Assembly (NCBI GenBank): GCA_033851845.1
Contig: JAWWOH010000093.1
Location: 26,593 to 90,592 of the forward strand
Direction: 5' to 3'
DNA from: RYN-124 sp033851845
GTDB taxonomy: Bacteria; Actinomycetota; Actinomycetes; Mycobacteriales; SCTD01
DNA: 64,000 nt
Below the pieces are notes generated by a model. The model was not told the DNA's origin, made no database searches, and saw only the letters and a list, made by a program, of their open reading frames with translations. This document shows positions 34,744-45,638 of the stretch, in pieces; position 1 is the first letter of the stretch, and every line of letters starts with the position of its first letter. A program made the translations under genes and the position numbers.

Positions 34744-35079
34744 ATGGTGACCGCCGAGACCGCGGTCGTCCTCCCCGTGCTGCTGCTCGTCCTGGCCGCA
34801 TCGATCTGGGTCCTGGCCGCGGTCGCCGGTCAGCTGCGCTGCGTCGACGCCGCCCGGCTGGGTGCTCGGTCAGCGGCGCGCGGGGACACCTCGGCCGATG
34901 TCATCGCAACGGCGCGGTCGACTGCCCCGGCAGGCGCGACGGTTGCCGTCCTTCGATCCGGCGACCAGGTGACTGTCACGGTCAGTGGTGTTGTGCGGCC
35001 GTTCGGCGCGCTCCTCGGTCGGCTGCCCGGGACACCGGTCGCGGCAACCGCGACCGCGCTGGTCGAGGACCCGCCGTGA
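34744..35079 (+). CDS. TadE-like pseudopilin
   Basis: From ATG 34744 this is 111 residues beginning MVTAETAVVLPVLLL, the TadE hydrophobic region with conserved E. Upstream in frame is GRRRAARDAG, exactly the basic leader plus Gly expected before a pseudopilin cleavage site. No ATG, GTG or TTG stands between it and the pilin stop. The only near start is CTG at 34693, overlapping the pilin TGA. Translation from CTG would give a 128-residue precursor. It corresponds to Rv3655c. Start placement is uncertain, family assignment is good. Confidence 0.82.
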   Translation: MVTAETAVVLPVLLLVLAASIWVLAAVAGQLRCVDAARLGARSAARGDTSADVIATARSTAPAGATVAVLRSGDQVTVTVSGVVRPFGALLGRLPGTPVAATATALVEDPP

Positions 35080-35438
35080 GTCCGCCGCGTCACACCGGCG
35101 ACGGGGGCTCGGCGACGCTGCTGGTGATCTCGCTGGCTGCCGTGCTGACTGTCGTCGGCGCCCTGGTCGCCACGGTCGGTGCGGTGGCCGTTGCGCGGCA
35201 CCGGGCCGCATCCGCCGCTGACCTCGCCGCCCTCGCCGCCGCCGATCGGTCCCTGGCCGGCGCGGTCGAGGCCTGCGCCGCCGCAGGCCGGGCGGCGTCA
35301 GCCGTCAGCGCGGTGCTCGAGAGCTGCCGGCTGAGCGGCGAGGTCGCGGACGTCGTCGTCGCGGTGCACCCCGCGGGCCCACTCGATTCCTGGGGAGTCG
35401 CCCGATCGCACTCCAGAGCCGGCCCCAGCAGCCGATGA
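35076..35438 (+). CDS. TadE/TadF-like protein of the helicase/secretion neighbourhood
   Basis: The product is 120 residues. A short N-terminus with TGDGGSATLLVISLAAVL resembles a pseudopilin leader and helix, and the segment VAVARHRAASAADLAALAAA is the family hallmark. It corresponds to Rv3654c. It starts at GTG overlapping the tadE stop. After it comes a 236-base gap before the sortase gene, with no gene seen in it. Confidence 0.88.
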   Translation: MSPPRHTGDGGSATLLVISLAAVLTVVGALVATVGAVAVARHRAASAADLAALAAADRSLAGAVEACAAAGRAASAVSAVLESCRLSGEVADVVVAVHPAGPLDSWGVARSHSRAGPSSR

Positions 35439-35674
35439 AGGGAACACGCAGGTCTCGTGGTGCGTCTGGACGAAAGGTGACCGTCGCGGTCGCCGATGTC
35501 ACAGGGGCATTGCAGACATTGCAGTGCAAGATCGGACGAGTGTGGCACGCGGCGTAACCTCGGGAACCGCCCGTCGTTGGCCTCGTCGTCCGGTTCTTGC
35601 CCCGTCGTCCGACCATCCGGAACGACACGGGGCAGCTGGCGAGACGTTGGTCGAGGAGCAGGAGGCAGGCCGGC

Positions 35675-36382
35675 ATGCAGCCGTCGTTCGTGACCCCGGC
35701 AGTGCCGGTGCGGCCGCGCGGCCTCGGAGCCCTGCTCGCCGACTCGCTGCGCCGGCCGGGTGGACGCCGCGGCATCTCCGTCCTGTCGGTCGTGCTCTTC
35801 CTCGCCGGCATCACGATGTTCGCCTACCCGGTGGGCACCGACATCTACAGCCGCTACCGCCAGGACCGCCTGCAGGGCGCCTTCGACGACCCCGGCACGC
35901 AGCAGGCCTATCTCGAGCGCCGCATCAAGATCGGCGACGGCCTGACCCTGCTGCGCATCCCGAAGCTCGGCATCAAGATCCTCGTCGTCCAGGGCACCAC
36001 GCCGGCGGCGCTGCGCGCCGGGGCCGGGCACTACGTCAACACGCCGCTTCCCGGTGAGTCCGGCAACGTCGGCATCGCCGGGCACCGCACCACGTTCCTG
36101 CGGCCGTTCAACCGGCTCGACGAGATGAAGCCCGGCGACATCGTCACCCTCGAGACGCCGTTCGCGGTCTACACCTACAAGGCGGTGCCCGCCTTCGGTG
36201 GGCACTCCAACCCCTGGGTCGTGACGCCCAACGACTTCTCCGTCGTGTCGCAGGGCACCGGTCACCTGCTCACCATGACCACCTGCAACCCGAAGGGCAG
36301 CGCGCGCCAGCGGCTCGTGCTTCGCCTTTCTCTGGTCGGCAGCAAGCTCAAGGACACGAAGGTTCAGGGGGGCACGTCATGA
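35675..36382 (+). CDS. Class E sortase
   Basis: The product is 235 residues from ATG 35675, with GGAGG ten bases upstream. It has a cytoplasmic N-terminus, a membrane helix (about 32-52), and the sortase domain. The catalytic His is in GIAGHRTTFLRPF, the Cys in LTMTTCNPKG, and the Arg in SARQRLVLR. The TMTTC form and the Arg spacing fit actinobacterial class E enzymes, which join surface proteins with an L(A/P)XTG signal to peptidoglycan. The gene is inserted between the tad genes and the helicase, unlike the mycobacterial order. ATGA overlap couples it to the next gene. Confidence 0.94.
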   Translation: MQPSFVTPAVPVRPRGLGALLADSLRRPGGRRGISVLSVVLFLAGITMFAYPVGTDIYSRYRQDRLQGAFDDPGTQQAYLERRIKIGDGLTLLRIPKLGIKILVVQGTTPAALRAGAGHYVNTPLPGESGNVGIAGHRTTFLRPFNRLDEMKPGDIVTLETPFAVYTYKAVPAFGGHSNPWVVTPNDFSVVSQGTGHLLTMTTCNPKGSARQRLVLRLSLVGSKLKDTKVQGGTS

Positions 36383-37671
36383 GCGCTCGTCGTACGGCGC
36401 GGGGCTTCGCGGTCGCCGCCATCCTCCTCCCGCTGTCCGGCGCCGGGCTGCTGCTCTCGGCGGAGCCCGCGCAGGCCGCCACCGGTATCACCGCTCCCAG
36501 CAACGGGGTCGACTACACGTCCGACACCACGGTGCATATGACCGCGACCGTCGACCGCAATACCGGCAGCGCATCGCTGCGCGTGCAGAGCCCGACGAGC
36601 AGCAGTCCGGAGACGGTCGACACGGCATCCACGTCCCTGACGGCCGGCGCGTCGCTGTCCTACGACTTCGACACAGCGACGTGCGCTTCGTTCCCCAACT
36701 CCTGCTCCGGGCGGGCCGAGGCGCCCAACGGCGAGTGGACGGTCACGCTGGTCAGCGGTGGGACCGTCGTCGACACCCGCGCCTTCACCCTGCGGATCGC
36801 CCCTCGGGCGCCACGCGGCCTGTCGGCGCAGCCCGACGGCTACCGGGCGGTCGTCCTCAACTGGACCAAGGGCGAGGAGCCTGACCTCACCGGCTGGACG
36901 GTCTGGGCCGACAGCTCCCCGAGCCAGGACGTCGGCACGAGCGCCTGCAGTGGCAGCACCTGCACGACGACGGTGACCTACGCCGAGGACGGCACCGGCC
37001 AGCACCGCTACGTGCTCATCGCGCACCGCCGGGTCGCACCGGACAGCCCCGACACGATTGACTCCACCGAGTCGGCGGAGGTGACGGCAACCCTCGACTC
37101 CCCGCCGCCGCCGTCCCCCGCGCCTGCCGATCCCGGCTCGCAGCCGAGCGGCGGCTCCACGGGCGACTCCACGACCGGCGGCGACCCGACCGGCGGCTCG
37201 ACCAGCGGCGGCGACACCTCGGCCGGCGGCGGGTCGTCCAGCACCGGCGGCTCCTCGACCAGCGACGGCTCCACCGGCTCCGGCACCAGCACGGGTGGCA
37301 CGACGGGCCGGACCAGCGCGATCGCCGGCGGCAAGGCACCGGCGACCCTGGCGCAGCGTCGGGCGTTCGCGCTGACATTCAAGGCTTTCGCGCCCAAGCT
37401 CGGCATCCCGAAGCTGCCACCGCTGCCGGCGGCGCAGGGTCCTTCCGTTGCGCCGCTCCCCGACGGCACCTACGAGCAGACGCTCGGCTACAAGGACGTC
37501 CTCAAGACGGAGAAGGTCAACTCACCCCAGGCCGCGGCGAGGCGCGTGACGAGAGTGGTCAGCAGCGCGCTCGACAGTGACCAGTTCCTGCGCTTCATGG
37601 CCGCCGCCCTGGTGCTGCTGCTCCTGGCGGCGCACGCAAGGCGCTGGGTGGCCAGCCACAACGAGGACTAG
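36379..37671 (+). CDS. Secreted/surface protein with Gly/Ser/Thr linker and C-terminal helix
   Basis: The product is 430 residues: signal peptide (cleaved near AQA-ATG), two beta-rich domains (about 35-140 Ig-like; 145-235 fibronectin III-like with GYRAVVLNWTKGEEPDLTGW), a Gly/Ser/Thr-rich linker (about 250-315), then a short folded region and a C-terminal membrane helix (about 412-425) with a basic end. No LPXTG-type motif precedes that helix, so the coupled sortase does not obviously anchor it. It may be a membrane-retained surface protein or sortase accessory. Confidence 0.85.
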   Translation: MSARRTARGFAVAAILLPLSGAGLLLSAEPAQAATGITAPSNGVDYTSDTTVHMTATVDRNTGSASLRVQSPTSSSPETVDTASTSLTAGASLSYDFDTATCASFPNSCSGRAEAPNGEWTVTLVSGGTVVDTRAFTLRIAPRAPRGLSAQPDGYRAVVLNWTKGEEPDLTGWTVWADSSPSQDVGTSACSGSTCTTTVTYAEDGTGQHRYVLIAHRRVAPDSPDTIDSTESAEVTATLDSPPPPSPAPADPGSQPSGGSTGDSTTGGDPTGGSTSGGDTSAGGGSSSTGGSSTSDGSTGSGTSTGGTTGRTSAIAGGKAPATLAQRRAFALTFKAFAPKLGIPKLPPLPAAQGPSVAPLPDGTYEQTLGYKDVLKTEKVNSPQAAARRVTRVVSSALDSDQFLRFMAAALVLLLLAAHARRWVASHNED

Positions 37672-37686
37672 GACCAGCCGACCGCC

Positions 37687-38106
37687 TCACCGGTGGAACA
37701 GGCCGGGCCGTTCGCTCGTGTCGGTCTCGACGTGACGCCCGGCGCCGTCCTCCGGGTAGACGGTGTTGTCGACGTACGTCGGCTGGGCTGACCGCGAGGC
37801 CGCGAGCTCGTCGCGCAGCCGCGCGTTCTCCTCGGCCAGCGTCTCGCGCTCGTCGCGGACGTCTCGCATCTCCCGCCGCAGCCCGGCCCGACGGGCTCGC
37901 CGACGGCTGGCCCCGGCGAGGATCATGGTGAGGCCGAGGATCGCGATGGCACCGGTGACGGCACCAGCGAGGAAGAGCCCGCCGAGGGTGAGCCCGGAGG
38001 CGGTCTGACCGAAGGCGGCCACGGACGTGGCGTCGGTGTTCGCCATCACCACACCGAGCGTGAGCGCGCCGGAGGCGAGGAGAAGCAGCAGACCGAGGGC
38101 GACCAT
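37687..38106 (-). CDS. Two-helix membrane protein with coiled coil
   Basis: The product is 139 residues from ATG 38106, which has GGAG upstream; a TTG at 38118 would add four residues. Two membrane helices (about 3-25 and 42-66) are followed by a charged coiled coil (RREMRDVRDERETLAEENAR). The layout resembles LapA/DUF1049-type proteins but I do not claim membership. It follows the helicase gene on the same strand by 39 bases. Confidence 0.78.
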   Translation of the reverse strand: MVALGLLLLLASGALTLGVVMANTDATSVAAFGQTASGLTLGGLFLAGAVTGAIAILGLTMILAGASRRRARRAGLRREMRDVRDERETLAEENARLRDELAASRSAQPTYVDNTVYPEDGAGRHVETDTSERPGLFHR

Positions 38107-38145
38107 GACGGGCTCCAATGCGGCGAAGGGATCAGCGCCCGACTC

Positions 38146-40485
38146 CTACCCAGCCGCGATGGGTTCCAGACCCACGCCGAGTCCGCCGGTCAGCACGGCG
38201 TCGAGCAGCCGGACCGCCCCCGACTTGTCCAGCGGCTGGTTCCCATTGCCGCACTTGGGTGACTGGACGCACGACGGGCAACCCGCGGCGCACTCGCAGG
38301 CCGCGATGGCATCCCGGGTCGCCTGCAGCCACGCCGCCCCCCGGGCGAAGCCGCGCTCGGCGAATCCGGCGCCGCCGGGGTGTCCGTCGTACACGAAGAC
38401 GGTGCACTCTCCGGTGTCCTCGTGCAGCGCGGTCGAGACGCCCCCGATGTCCCAGCGGTCACAGGTCGCGAACAGTGGGAGCAGGCCGATGGCCGCGTGC
38501 TCCGCGGCGTGTGCCGCGCCCGGAACGTCGGAGAACTCCAGCCCGGCCCGAGCCAGGACCCGCTCGGAAACCGTGTACCAGACAGCGCGGGTCCGCAGCT
38601 CGCGCACCGGCAGATCGAGCGGTTCCTCACCGAGGACCTCGCCGGTGCCGACCCGCTTGCGCAGGAACGACACGACCTGGTTGGTGACGTCGACCATGCC
38701 CAACGACAACGTCACTCCGTCGTACGACGTGGTCTGCTGCGTCTCGACGACGCGGATGTCGGTGATGTCGCGGGCCGACGTCGAGTAGTCCGGGTCATCC
38801 GGCCGGACCAGGGCTACGGAGTCCTCGAGGTCGAGCGACTCGACGACGTACGTCTCGCCCTGGTGCAGGTAGACCGCGCCGGCGTGCGCCTGCCCGTGCG
38901 CGGACGATGCGTCCACGGTGCCGAGCAGCCGGCCGGTGCCTGCTTCGACAAGTCGCACCGGCGGGCCACCCGCGCCCCGGATGTCGACCTCGGGCCGCTC
39001 GCGCGACGTCCAGAACCAGCCCTTCGGGCGCGACTTCAGCAGGCCGCGACGGACCAGGTCGCCGAGCAGCAGCCGGACCTGCTCCGGCTCTCCGAACAGC
39101 GGCAGGTCGTCCTCGCTGAGCGGCAGCTCGGCGGCCGCCATGCACAGGTGCGGACCGAGCACGTACGGGTTCGCGGGATCCAGCACCGTCGTCTCCACGG
39201 CGCGGCCGAACAGCGCCTCCGGGTGGTGCACCAGGTAGGTGTCGAGCGGGTCGTCTCGCGCGACGAAGACGGCGAGCGCACCTTGGCCCGCGCGCCCGGC
39301 CCGGCCGGCCTGCTGCCAGACGGATGCCACCGTCCCCGGCCAGCCCGTCAGCACCACGGCGTCCAGGCCCGCGACGTCGACACCGAGCTCGAGGGCATTG
39401 GTCGCCGCGACACCGAGCAGGTCGCCCGACTGCAGCCGCTGCTCGAGCACCCGCCGCTCCTCGGGAAGGTAGCCGCCACGGTAGGCCGCGACGCGCGAGC
39501 CGAGCTCCGGTGCCGCCTCGAGGATCGCCCGCCGCGCGTTCAGCGCCACGGCTTCGGCGCCTCGTCGGGACCGCACGAACGCGATGGTGCGCGCGCCCTC
39601 GATGACAAGGTCCGCGAGCAGGTCGCCGGTCTCGGCGGTCGCGGACCGGCGCACGGGTGCGCCGTTCTCGCCGCCGTAATCCGGCATCAGTGGCGGCTCC
39701 CACAGCGCGAACTCCGTCGACCCGCGCGGCGACGCGTCATCGGTGACGGGTACGACGCGAAGGCCCGTCAGTCGACCCGTCGACTCCTCCGGGGCGGCGA
39801 CCGTCGCGGACGCCAGCAGGAAGACCGGGGACGAGCCGTACCGCGCGCAGACCCGGCGGAGCCGCCGCAGGACCTGCGCGACATGCGAACCGAAGACGCC
39901 GCGATAGCTGTGGCACTCGTCGACGACGACGAAGCGCAGACCGCGCAGGAACGACGACCAGTCGCTGTGCCGCGGCAGGATCCCGCGGTGGAGCATGTCC
40001 GGGTTGGTCAGCACGAGGCGCCCGTGCCGGCGTACCCACTCTCTTTCTTCTCGCGAGGTGTCGCCGTCGTAGGTCGCCGCCCTGACCGCTGCCAGGTTGA
40101 GCCCGCGCACCGCGCGTAGCTGATCGGCCGCCAGCGCCTTCGTGGGGGACAGGTAGAGCGCGGTTGCGCGCTCGTCGTCGAGCTGGGACGACAGGACGGG
40201 CAGCAGGTAGGCCAACGACTTGCCGCTCGCGGTCCCCGTCGCGACGACGACGGAGGAGCCACCGCGGGCGAGATCGGCCGCGGCCGCCTGGTGCTCCCAT
40301 GGCGCGGGCACGCCCAGGTGGCGAAGCCGGTCGACGAGCAGCGGTGGGACCCACACCGGCCACTCGGCGCGCCGGCCGACGCGGGCGGGCACGTGCTCCA
40401 CGTGCGTGATCCGCTCCGCGCGGCTGGGGTCGCGGGCGAGGCGCCCCAGCAGCGTCTCGGGAAGAGGTGCAGAAGGGACACTCAC
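38146..40485 (-). CDS. DEAD/DECH-box helicase of the helicase/secretion neighbourhood
   Basis: The product is 779 residues from GTG 40485. Helicase motifs: VVATGTASGKSLAYL (I), LYLSPTKALAADQLRA (Ia), VVVDECHSYRG (II, DECH), LLASATVA (III), and QQAGRAGRAGQGALAV (VI). The C-terminus has a zinc cluster CECAAGCPSCVQSPKC and a DUF1998-like region. It corresponds to Rv3649. Homologs related to yeast Hrq1 are DNA helicases linked to repair. Its conserved placement beside Tad secretion genes is known but unexplained. Confidence 0.94.
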   Translation of the reverse strand: MSVPSAPLPETLLGRLARDPSRAERITHVEHVPARVGRRAEWPVWVPPLLVDRLRHLGVPAPWEHQAAAADLARGGSSVVVATGTASGKSLAYLLPVLSSQLDDERATALYLSPTKALAADQLRAVRGLNLAAVRAATYDGDTSREEREWVRRHGRLVLTNPDMLHRGILPRHSDWSSFLRGLRFVVVDECHSYRGVFGSHVAQVLRRLRRVCARYGSSPVFLLASATVAAPEESTGRLTGLRVVPVTDDASPRGSTEFALWEPPLMPDYGGENGAPVRRSATAETGDLLADLVIEGARTIAFVRSRRGAEAVALNARRAILEAAPELGSRVAAYRGGYLPEERRVLEQRLQSGDLLGVAATNALELGVDVAGLDAVVLTGWPGTVASVWQQAGRAGRAGQGALAVFVARDDPLDTYLVHHPEALFGRAVETTVLDPANPYVLGPHLCMAAAELPLSEDDLPLFGEPEQVRLLLGDLVRRGLLKSRPKGWFWTSRERPEVDIRGAGGPPVRLVEAGTGRLLGTVDASSAHGQAHAGAVYLHQGETYVVESLDLEDSVALVRPDDPDYSTSARDITDIRVVETQQTTSYDGVTLSLGMVDVTNQVVSFLRKRVGTGEVLGEEPLDLPVRELRTRAVWYTVSERVLARAGLEFSDVPGAAHAAEHAAIGLLPLFATCDRWDIGGVSTALHEDTGECTVFVYDGHPGGAGFAERGFARGAAWLQATRDAIAACECAAGCPSCVQSPKCGNGNQPLDKSGAVRLLDAVLTGGLGVGLEPIAAG

Positions 40486-40599
40486 GGCCTGGTCATCCTC
40501 CCAGAGCGAGGGCCGGCTCGCCGCTGGGGTTAGATCACCAGTACGTCGGGTACGGCGGCGCTGGGTCTCCTCGGGGGCCTGTCTCGTCGTACGAACAAC

Positions 40600-40620
40600 C
40601 GGGGGGCTCCGGGCCCCCCG
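40600..40620 (+). promoter_or_regulatory. GC hairpin in the bldG leader
   Basis: CGGGGGGC and GCCCCCCG form a perfect 8-bp stem with loop TCCGG. The site ends nine bases before the ribosome site GGAGGAG of bldG. The 156-base divergent gap to the helicase gene must hold both promoters. Confidence 0.5.
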
Positions 40621-40641
40621 TCTGCTGCATGGAGGAGAGCC

Positions 40642-40983
40642 GTGGACCTGTCCCTGTCGACCCGGACCGAGGGTGACCGCACCGTCGTGGTCGTGGGTGG
40701 CGAGATCGACGTCTACACGGCGCCGAAGCTGCGCGAGCAGCTCATCGACCTCGTCAGCAGCGGCCAGTACCACCTGGTGGTCGACATGGAGGGCGTGGAG
40801 TTCCTCGACTCGACCGGACTCGGCGTGCTCGTCGGCGGGCTGAAGCGGGTGCGCGCGCACGAGGGCTCGCTGCGCCTGGTCTGCACGCAGGAGCGCATCC
40901 TGAAGATCTTCCGCATCACCGGCCTCACCAAGGTGTTCCCGATCCACGGCTCGGTCGAGGAGGCCGTGTCAGCGACGGAGTAG
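40642..40983 (+). CDS. bldG: BldG-type anti-sigma factor antagonist (STAS)
   Basis: The product is 113 residues, a single STAS domain. The phosphorylatable serine lies in FLDSTGLGVLV. The gene order bldG, anti-sigma kinase, hppA, topA is that of Streptomyces (SCO3549 onward), where BldG controls morphological differentiation by partner switching. The start GTG has GGAGGAG five bases upstream. Its partner kinase follows 23 bases later. Confidence 0.94.
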   Translation: MDLSLSTRTEGDRTVVVVGGEIDVYTAPKLREQLIDLVSSGQYHLVVDMEGVEFLDSTGLGVLVGGLKRVRAHEGSLRLVCTQERILKIFRITGLTKVFPIHGSVEEAVSATE

Positions 40984-41006
40984 CCCTCCGCCGCCGCCGC
41001 CCCTCC

Positions 41007-41489
41007 ATGGCACTTGTCGAGCTGTCTCTCCCGCCCCTGGCCGCGCACGTGCGGACGGCGCGGCTCGTGGTGGTGGCCGCCGCCCGTCGCGCCGGCCTCG
41101 ACGACGCGCTCGTCGACGAGCTCCGCCTGGCGCTCGGGGAGGCCTGCTCGCGCGCGGTCGGCCTACATGCCAAGCACGCCCCGGCGGCCCCCGTCCTGGT
41201 GACGGTCGCCGACGACGCGTCCGGCCTGACCATCACCGTCACCGACCAGGGGCCGGCGGCGGAGCCCACCTCAGGTGACCTGGCCCGCGACATGCTCGAC
41301 AGCGCTGGTGACGACGCGATCGACGACGTGGTCGACCCCGATGTGGCGCTGGCGGTCCTGTCGGGTCTCGTCGACGACTGCACGATCGAGCACACCGGCG
41401 CCGGTACGACGGTGACGATGCGGTGGCCGCTGCCACCTCGGCCCGTGGGCGTCGGAGGTCCTGGCGCGACGCAGGTCTCCCAGGTGTAG
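41007..41489 (+). CDS. Anti-sigma factor, RsbW-like ATP-binding kinase
   Basis: The product is 160 residues with the GHKL/HATPase fold: N-box DELRLALGEACSRAV, G1-like ITVTDQGPA, and closing GTTVTMRWPL. It is expected to phosphorylate the BldG serine and to sequester a sigma factor when BldG is phosphorylated. It corresponds to SCO3548. The C-terminal 15 residues are Gly/Pro-rich. Confidence 0.92.
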   Translation: MALVELSLPPLAAHVRTARLVVVAAARRAGLDDALVDELRLALGEACSRAVGLHAKHAPAAPVLVTVADDASGLTITVTDQGPAAEPTSGDLARDMLDSAGDDAIDDVVDPDVALAVLSGLVDDCTIEHTGAGTTVTMRWPLPPRPVGVGGPGATQVSQV

Positions 41490-41511
41490 CCGCCCGCAGC
41501 CAGGGGACCCT

Positions 41512-41529
41512 GTCACCCGGCCGGGTGAC
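41512..41529. terminator. Perfect palindrome after the bldG operon
   Basis: GTCACCCGG at 41512-41520 is followed by its exact complement at 41521-41529, 22 bases after the stop. Folding would use the central bases as a loop. It probably terminates the bldG transcript. Confidence 0.55.
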
Positions 41530-41558
41530 GGAGGTCGGTAGGATCCGCCCGCACGCTC

Positions 41559-41581
41559 CCGGCCCGCTCGCGGCCGGTTTT
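41559..41581 (+). terminator. Intrinsic terminator with T run before hppA
   Basis: CCGGCC and GGCCGG enclose seven bases and are followed directly by TTTT (41578-41581). It separates the bldG operon from hppA. Confidence 0.5.
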
Positions 41582-41666
41582 GTCGTGCCAGCGCTTTGTA
41601 GCCACACCGCTGTCTCAGCCCAGCGGGGGGTCCGCCCCGCACCCGATCCAGGAGGAACGCCCGACT

Positions 41667-43973
<2,307 letters not shown>

Positions 43974-43996
43974 CCGTTCCACCAGCACAGCGACAC

Positions 43997-44027
43997 GGCC
44001 CGATCCCGCCGCCGGCGGGGTCGGGCC
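43997..44027 (+). terminator. Strong terminator after hppA
   Basis: GGCCCGATCCCGCC and GGCGGGGTCGGGCC pair over 14 positions (one T-G) around the loop GCC, 24 bases after the hppA stop. Confidence 0.75.
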
Positions 44028-44180
44028 ATGTCGTCTGTCCGGGCCCGTCACCGGTGTCGCAATCACGCTTCGTAAATCTCAGGTTGCTGCGTGTGATCTG
44101 CGCTGCTGACGGGTACCAGCCCGCCGAGGGGTCGCTCGACGATGCGTCACCTCGCACCGATTCGTGTCGTTATGCGCGGT

Positions 44181-44209
44181 TAAAGAACGGGTTGCCCACC
44201 ATCCGATGA
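44181..44209 (+). promoter_or_regulatory. Candidate sigma-28/WhiG-like promoter for the LPRTG protein
   Basis: TAAA at 44181-44184, 17 bases, then TCCGATGA at 44202-44209, resembling the TAAA-N15/16-GCCGATAA consensus (six of eight in the second box, spacer one or two long). It stands 28 bases before the start. The rest of the 264-base gap shows only the hppA terminator. Confidence 0.3.
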
Positions 44210-44237
44210 TCACGTCGGAACCGAACGAGGAGTCGTC

Positions 44238-45512
44238 GTGAGTCTCGCCCGCAAGCTGGTCGCCACCGCCGGCGCTGCCGCCCTGACCGTGCTCGTCGCC
44301 GGCGCCGCGCCGGCACGGGCAGCCGACCCGGTTTCCGGTGGCTTTGCCAACGCCAACGGCATCATCGTCGACCTGACGGTCCTGACGGCGATCCCGGTGC
44401 CCGGTCCGTTCGGCGGCACGCCGATCGACCCGAACACCTTCGCGTCCTCGAGCCAGTCGTGCCCGCCGACCGCCGCCAAGAGCGACCCGCACGAGCTTCT
44501 CAACGTCGGCGCCGAGCCGGCCGCGGACGCCAACACGATTGACACCGACGCGATGGCCAAGTGCAACGTGTCCGACGCGGTGGCGTCGGCCGCCGCGCAG
44601 ACCGAAGGGCTCAAGGCACTGTTCAACGGCGCCGCCCCCGTCATCACCGCGGACATCATCCGCGCGCAGGCCAACAGCGACTGCACCAAGGCCCCCAACG
44701 CGACCGGCTCGCAGTTCGTCAACCTCACGATCGCCGGCCAGGCCATCCCGGCCAACCCGCCGCCGAACACCACGATCCCGCTCGGCCCGATCGGCAGCGT
44801 CATCGTCAACGAGCAGCACCCGTCCGCCAACGGACGCGGCATCGTCGTCAACGGGCTGCACGTCATCGGCGCCAGCCCGCTGCTGCGCGGCGACTTGATC
44901 ATCAGCCACGCCGTCAGCGGCGTGGTCTGCCCCAACGGCGCGGGCAGCGCCATCGACCAGGGCCTCGCCAAGCCGGACATCACCTTCGCCAAGGACGCGA
45001 ACCCGTCGACGGCCAACGCTGGGGACACGGTGACGTACACGGCGACGGTGACCAACACCTCGACGGCCGACTGCGACGTCCTGCGCTTCTTCGACCACCT
45101 CGACCCGGCGTTCGACTACGTGTCCACCGAGGGCGGTTTCGGCAAGACGGTGACCACACCCGCGCCCAAGCGCTCGGACGGGGGCACCGATGTCATCGTC
45201 GTGCCGTCCGGCGTGGTGCTGGCAGCCGGCAAGAGCCTGACGCAGACGTTCGTCGTCAAGCTGAAGGCCGACGTCAAGCCGGGCACCTACTACAACAACC
45301 TCGAGCTGTTCTGCGCTGTCAACGGCGACTTCGCCAGCGGTCCGCTGGCGCCGGTCACCGTGCCGGCGCCGGTCGTGGCGCCGCCCGCGGCCCCGCCCCC
45401 CGCACCTGCCCCCCAGCAGCTCCCGCGCACCGGCGGTGCGCCGCTCCTCGCCGCTGCCGGTCTGCTGCTGCTCGTCGGCTTCGCCGGCATCCGTCGATCG
45501 CTCAGCCGCTAG
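44238..45512 (+). CDS. LPRTG-anchored surface protein, choice-of-anchor P type
   Basis: The product is 424 residues: signal peptide (cleaved near ARA-ADP), an N-terminal choice-of-anchor-P-like domain (about 30-250), a DUF11-like beta domain (about 255-380, GDTVTYTATVTNTSTADCD), a Pro/Ala stretch, and a sorting signal LPRTG (395-399), hydrophobic helix and basic end. It is therefore a likely sortase substrate, and the class E sortase 8 kb upstream is the only sortase seen. The GTG start has GAGGAG seven bases upstream. Confidence 0.9.
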   Translation: MSLARKLVATAGAAALTVLVAGAAPARAADPVSGGFANANGIIVDLTVLTAIPVPGPFGGTPIDPNTFASSSQSCPPTAAKSDPHELLNVGAEPAADANTIDTDAMAKCNVSDAVASAAAQTEGLKALFNGAAPVITADIIRAQANSDCTKAPNATGSQFVNLTIAGQAIPANPPPNTTIPLGPIGSVIVNEQHPSANGRGIVVNGLHVIGASPLLRGDLIISHAVSGVVCPNGAGSAIDQGLAKPDITFAKDANPSTANAGDTVTYTATVTNTSTADCDVLRFFDHLDPAFDYVSTEGGFGKTVTTPAPKRSDGGTDVIVVPSGVVLAAGKSLTQTFVVKLKADVKPGTYYNNLELFCAVNGDFASGPLAPVTVPAPVVAPPAAPPPAPAPQQLPRTGGAPLLAAAGLLLLVGFAGIRRSLSR

Positions 45513-45638
45513 CGCTGCTCCCGGGCCCCCAGCTGCGCCGATCTTCGTCTTGATGCTCGCGACACGCCGCAAGAGGTCGTACGAGACGTAGATCGGTGCA
45601 GGGAGGGTGCGAGGTGTGGCGCGGCTAGCGTTCGCACA

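Noticed and set aside
30462..34801. Open frames of over 1000 codons antisense to the tad operon
   Set aside because: They are rich in Arg/Pro/Ala with no domains, and the opposite strand carries well-recognised tad genes.
43974..44237. c-di-AMP or other riboswitch before the secreted LPRTG protein
   Set aside because: I see no conserved multi-stem riboswitch core, only the hppA terminator and a possible promoter.
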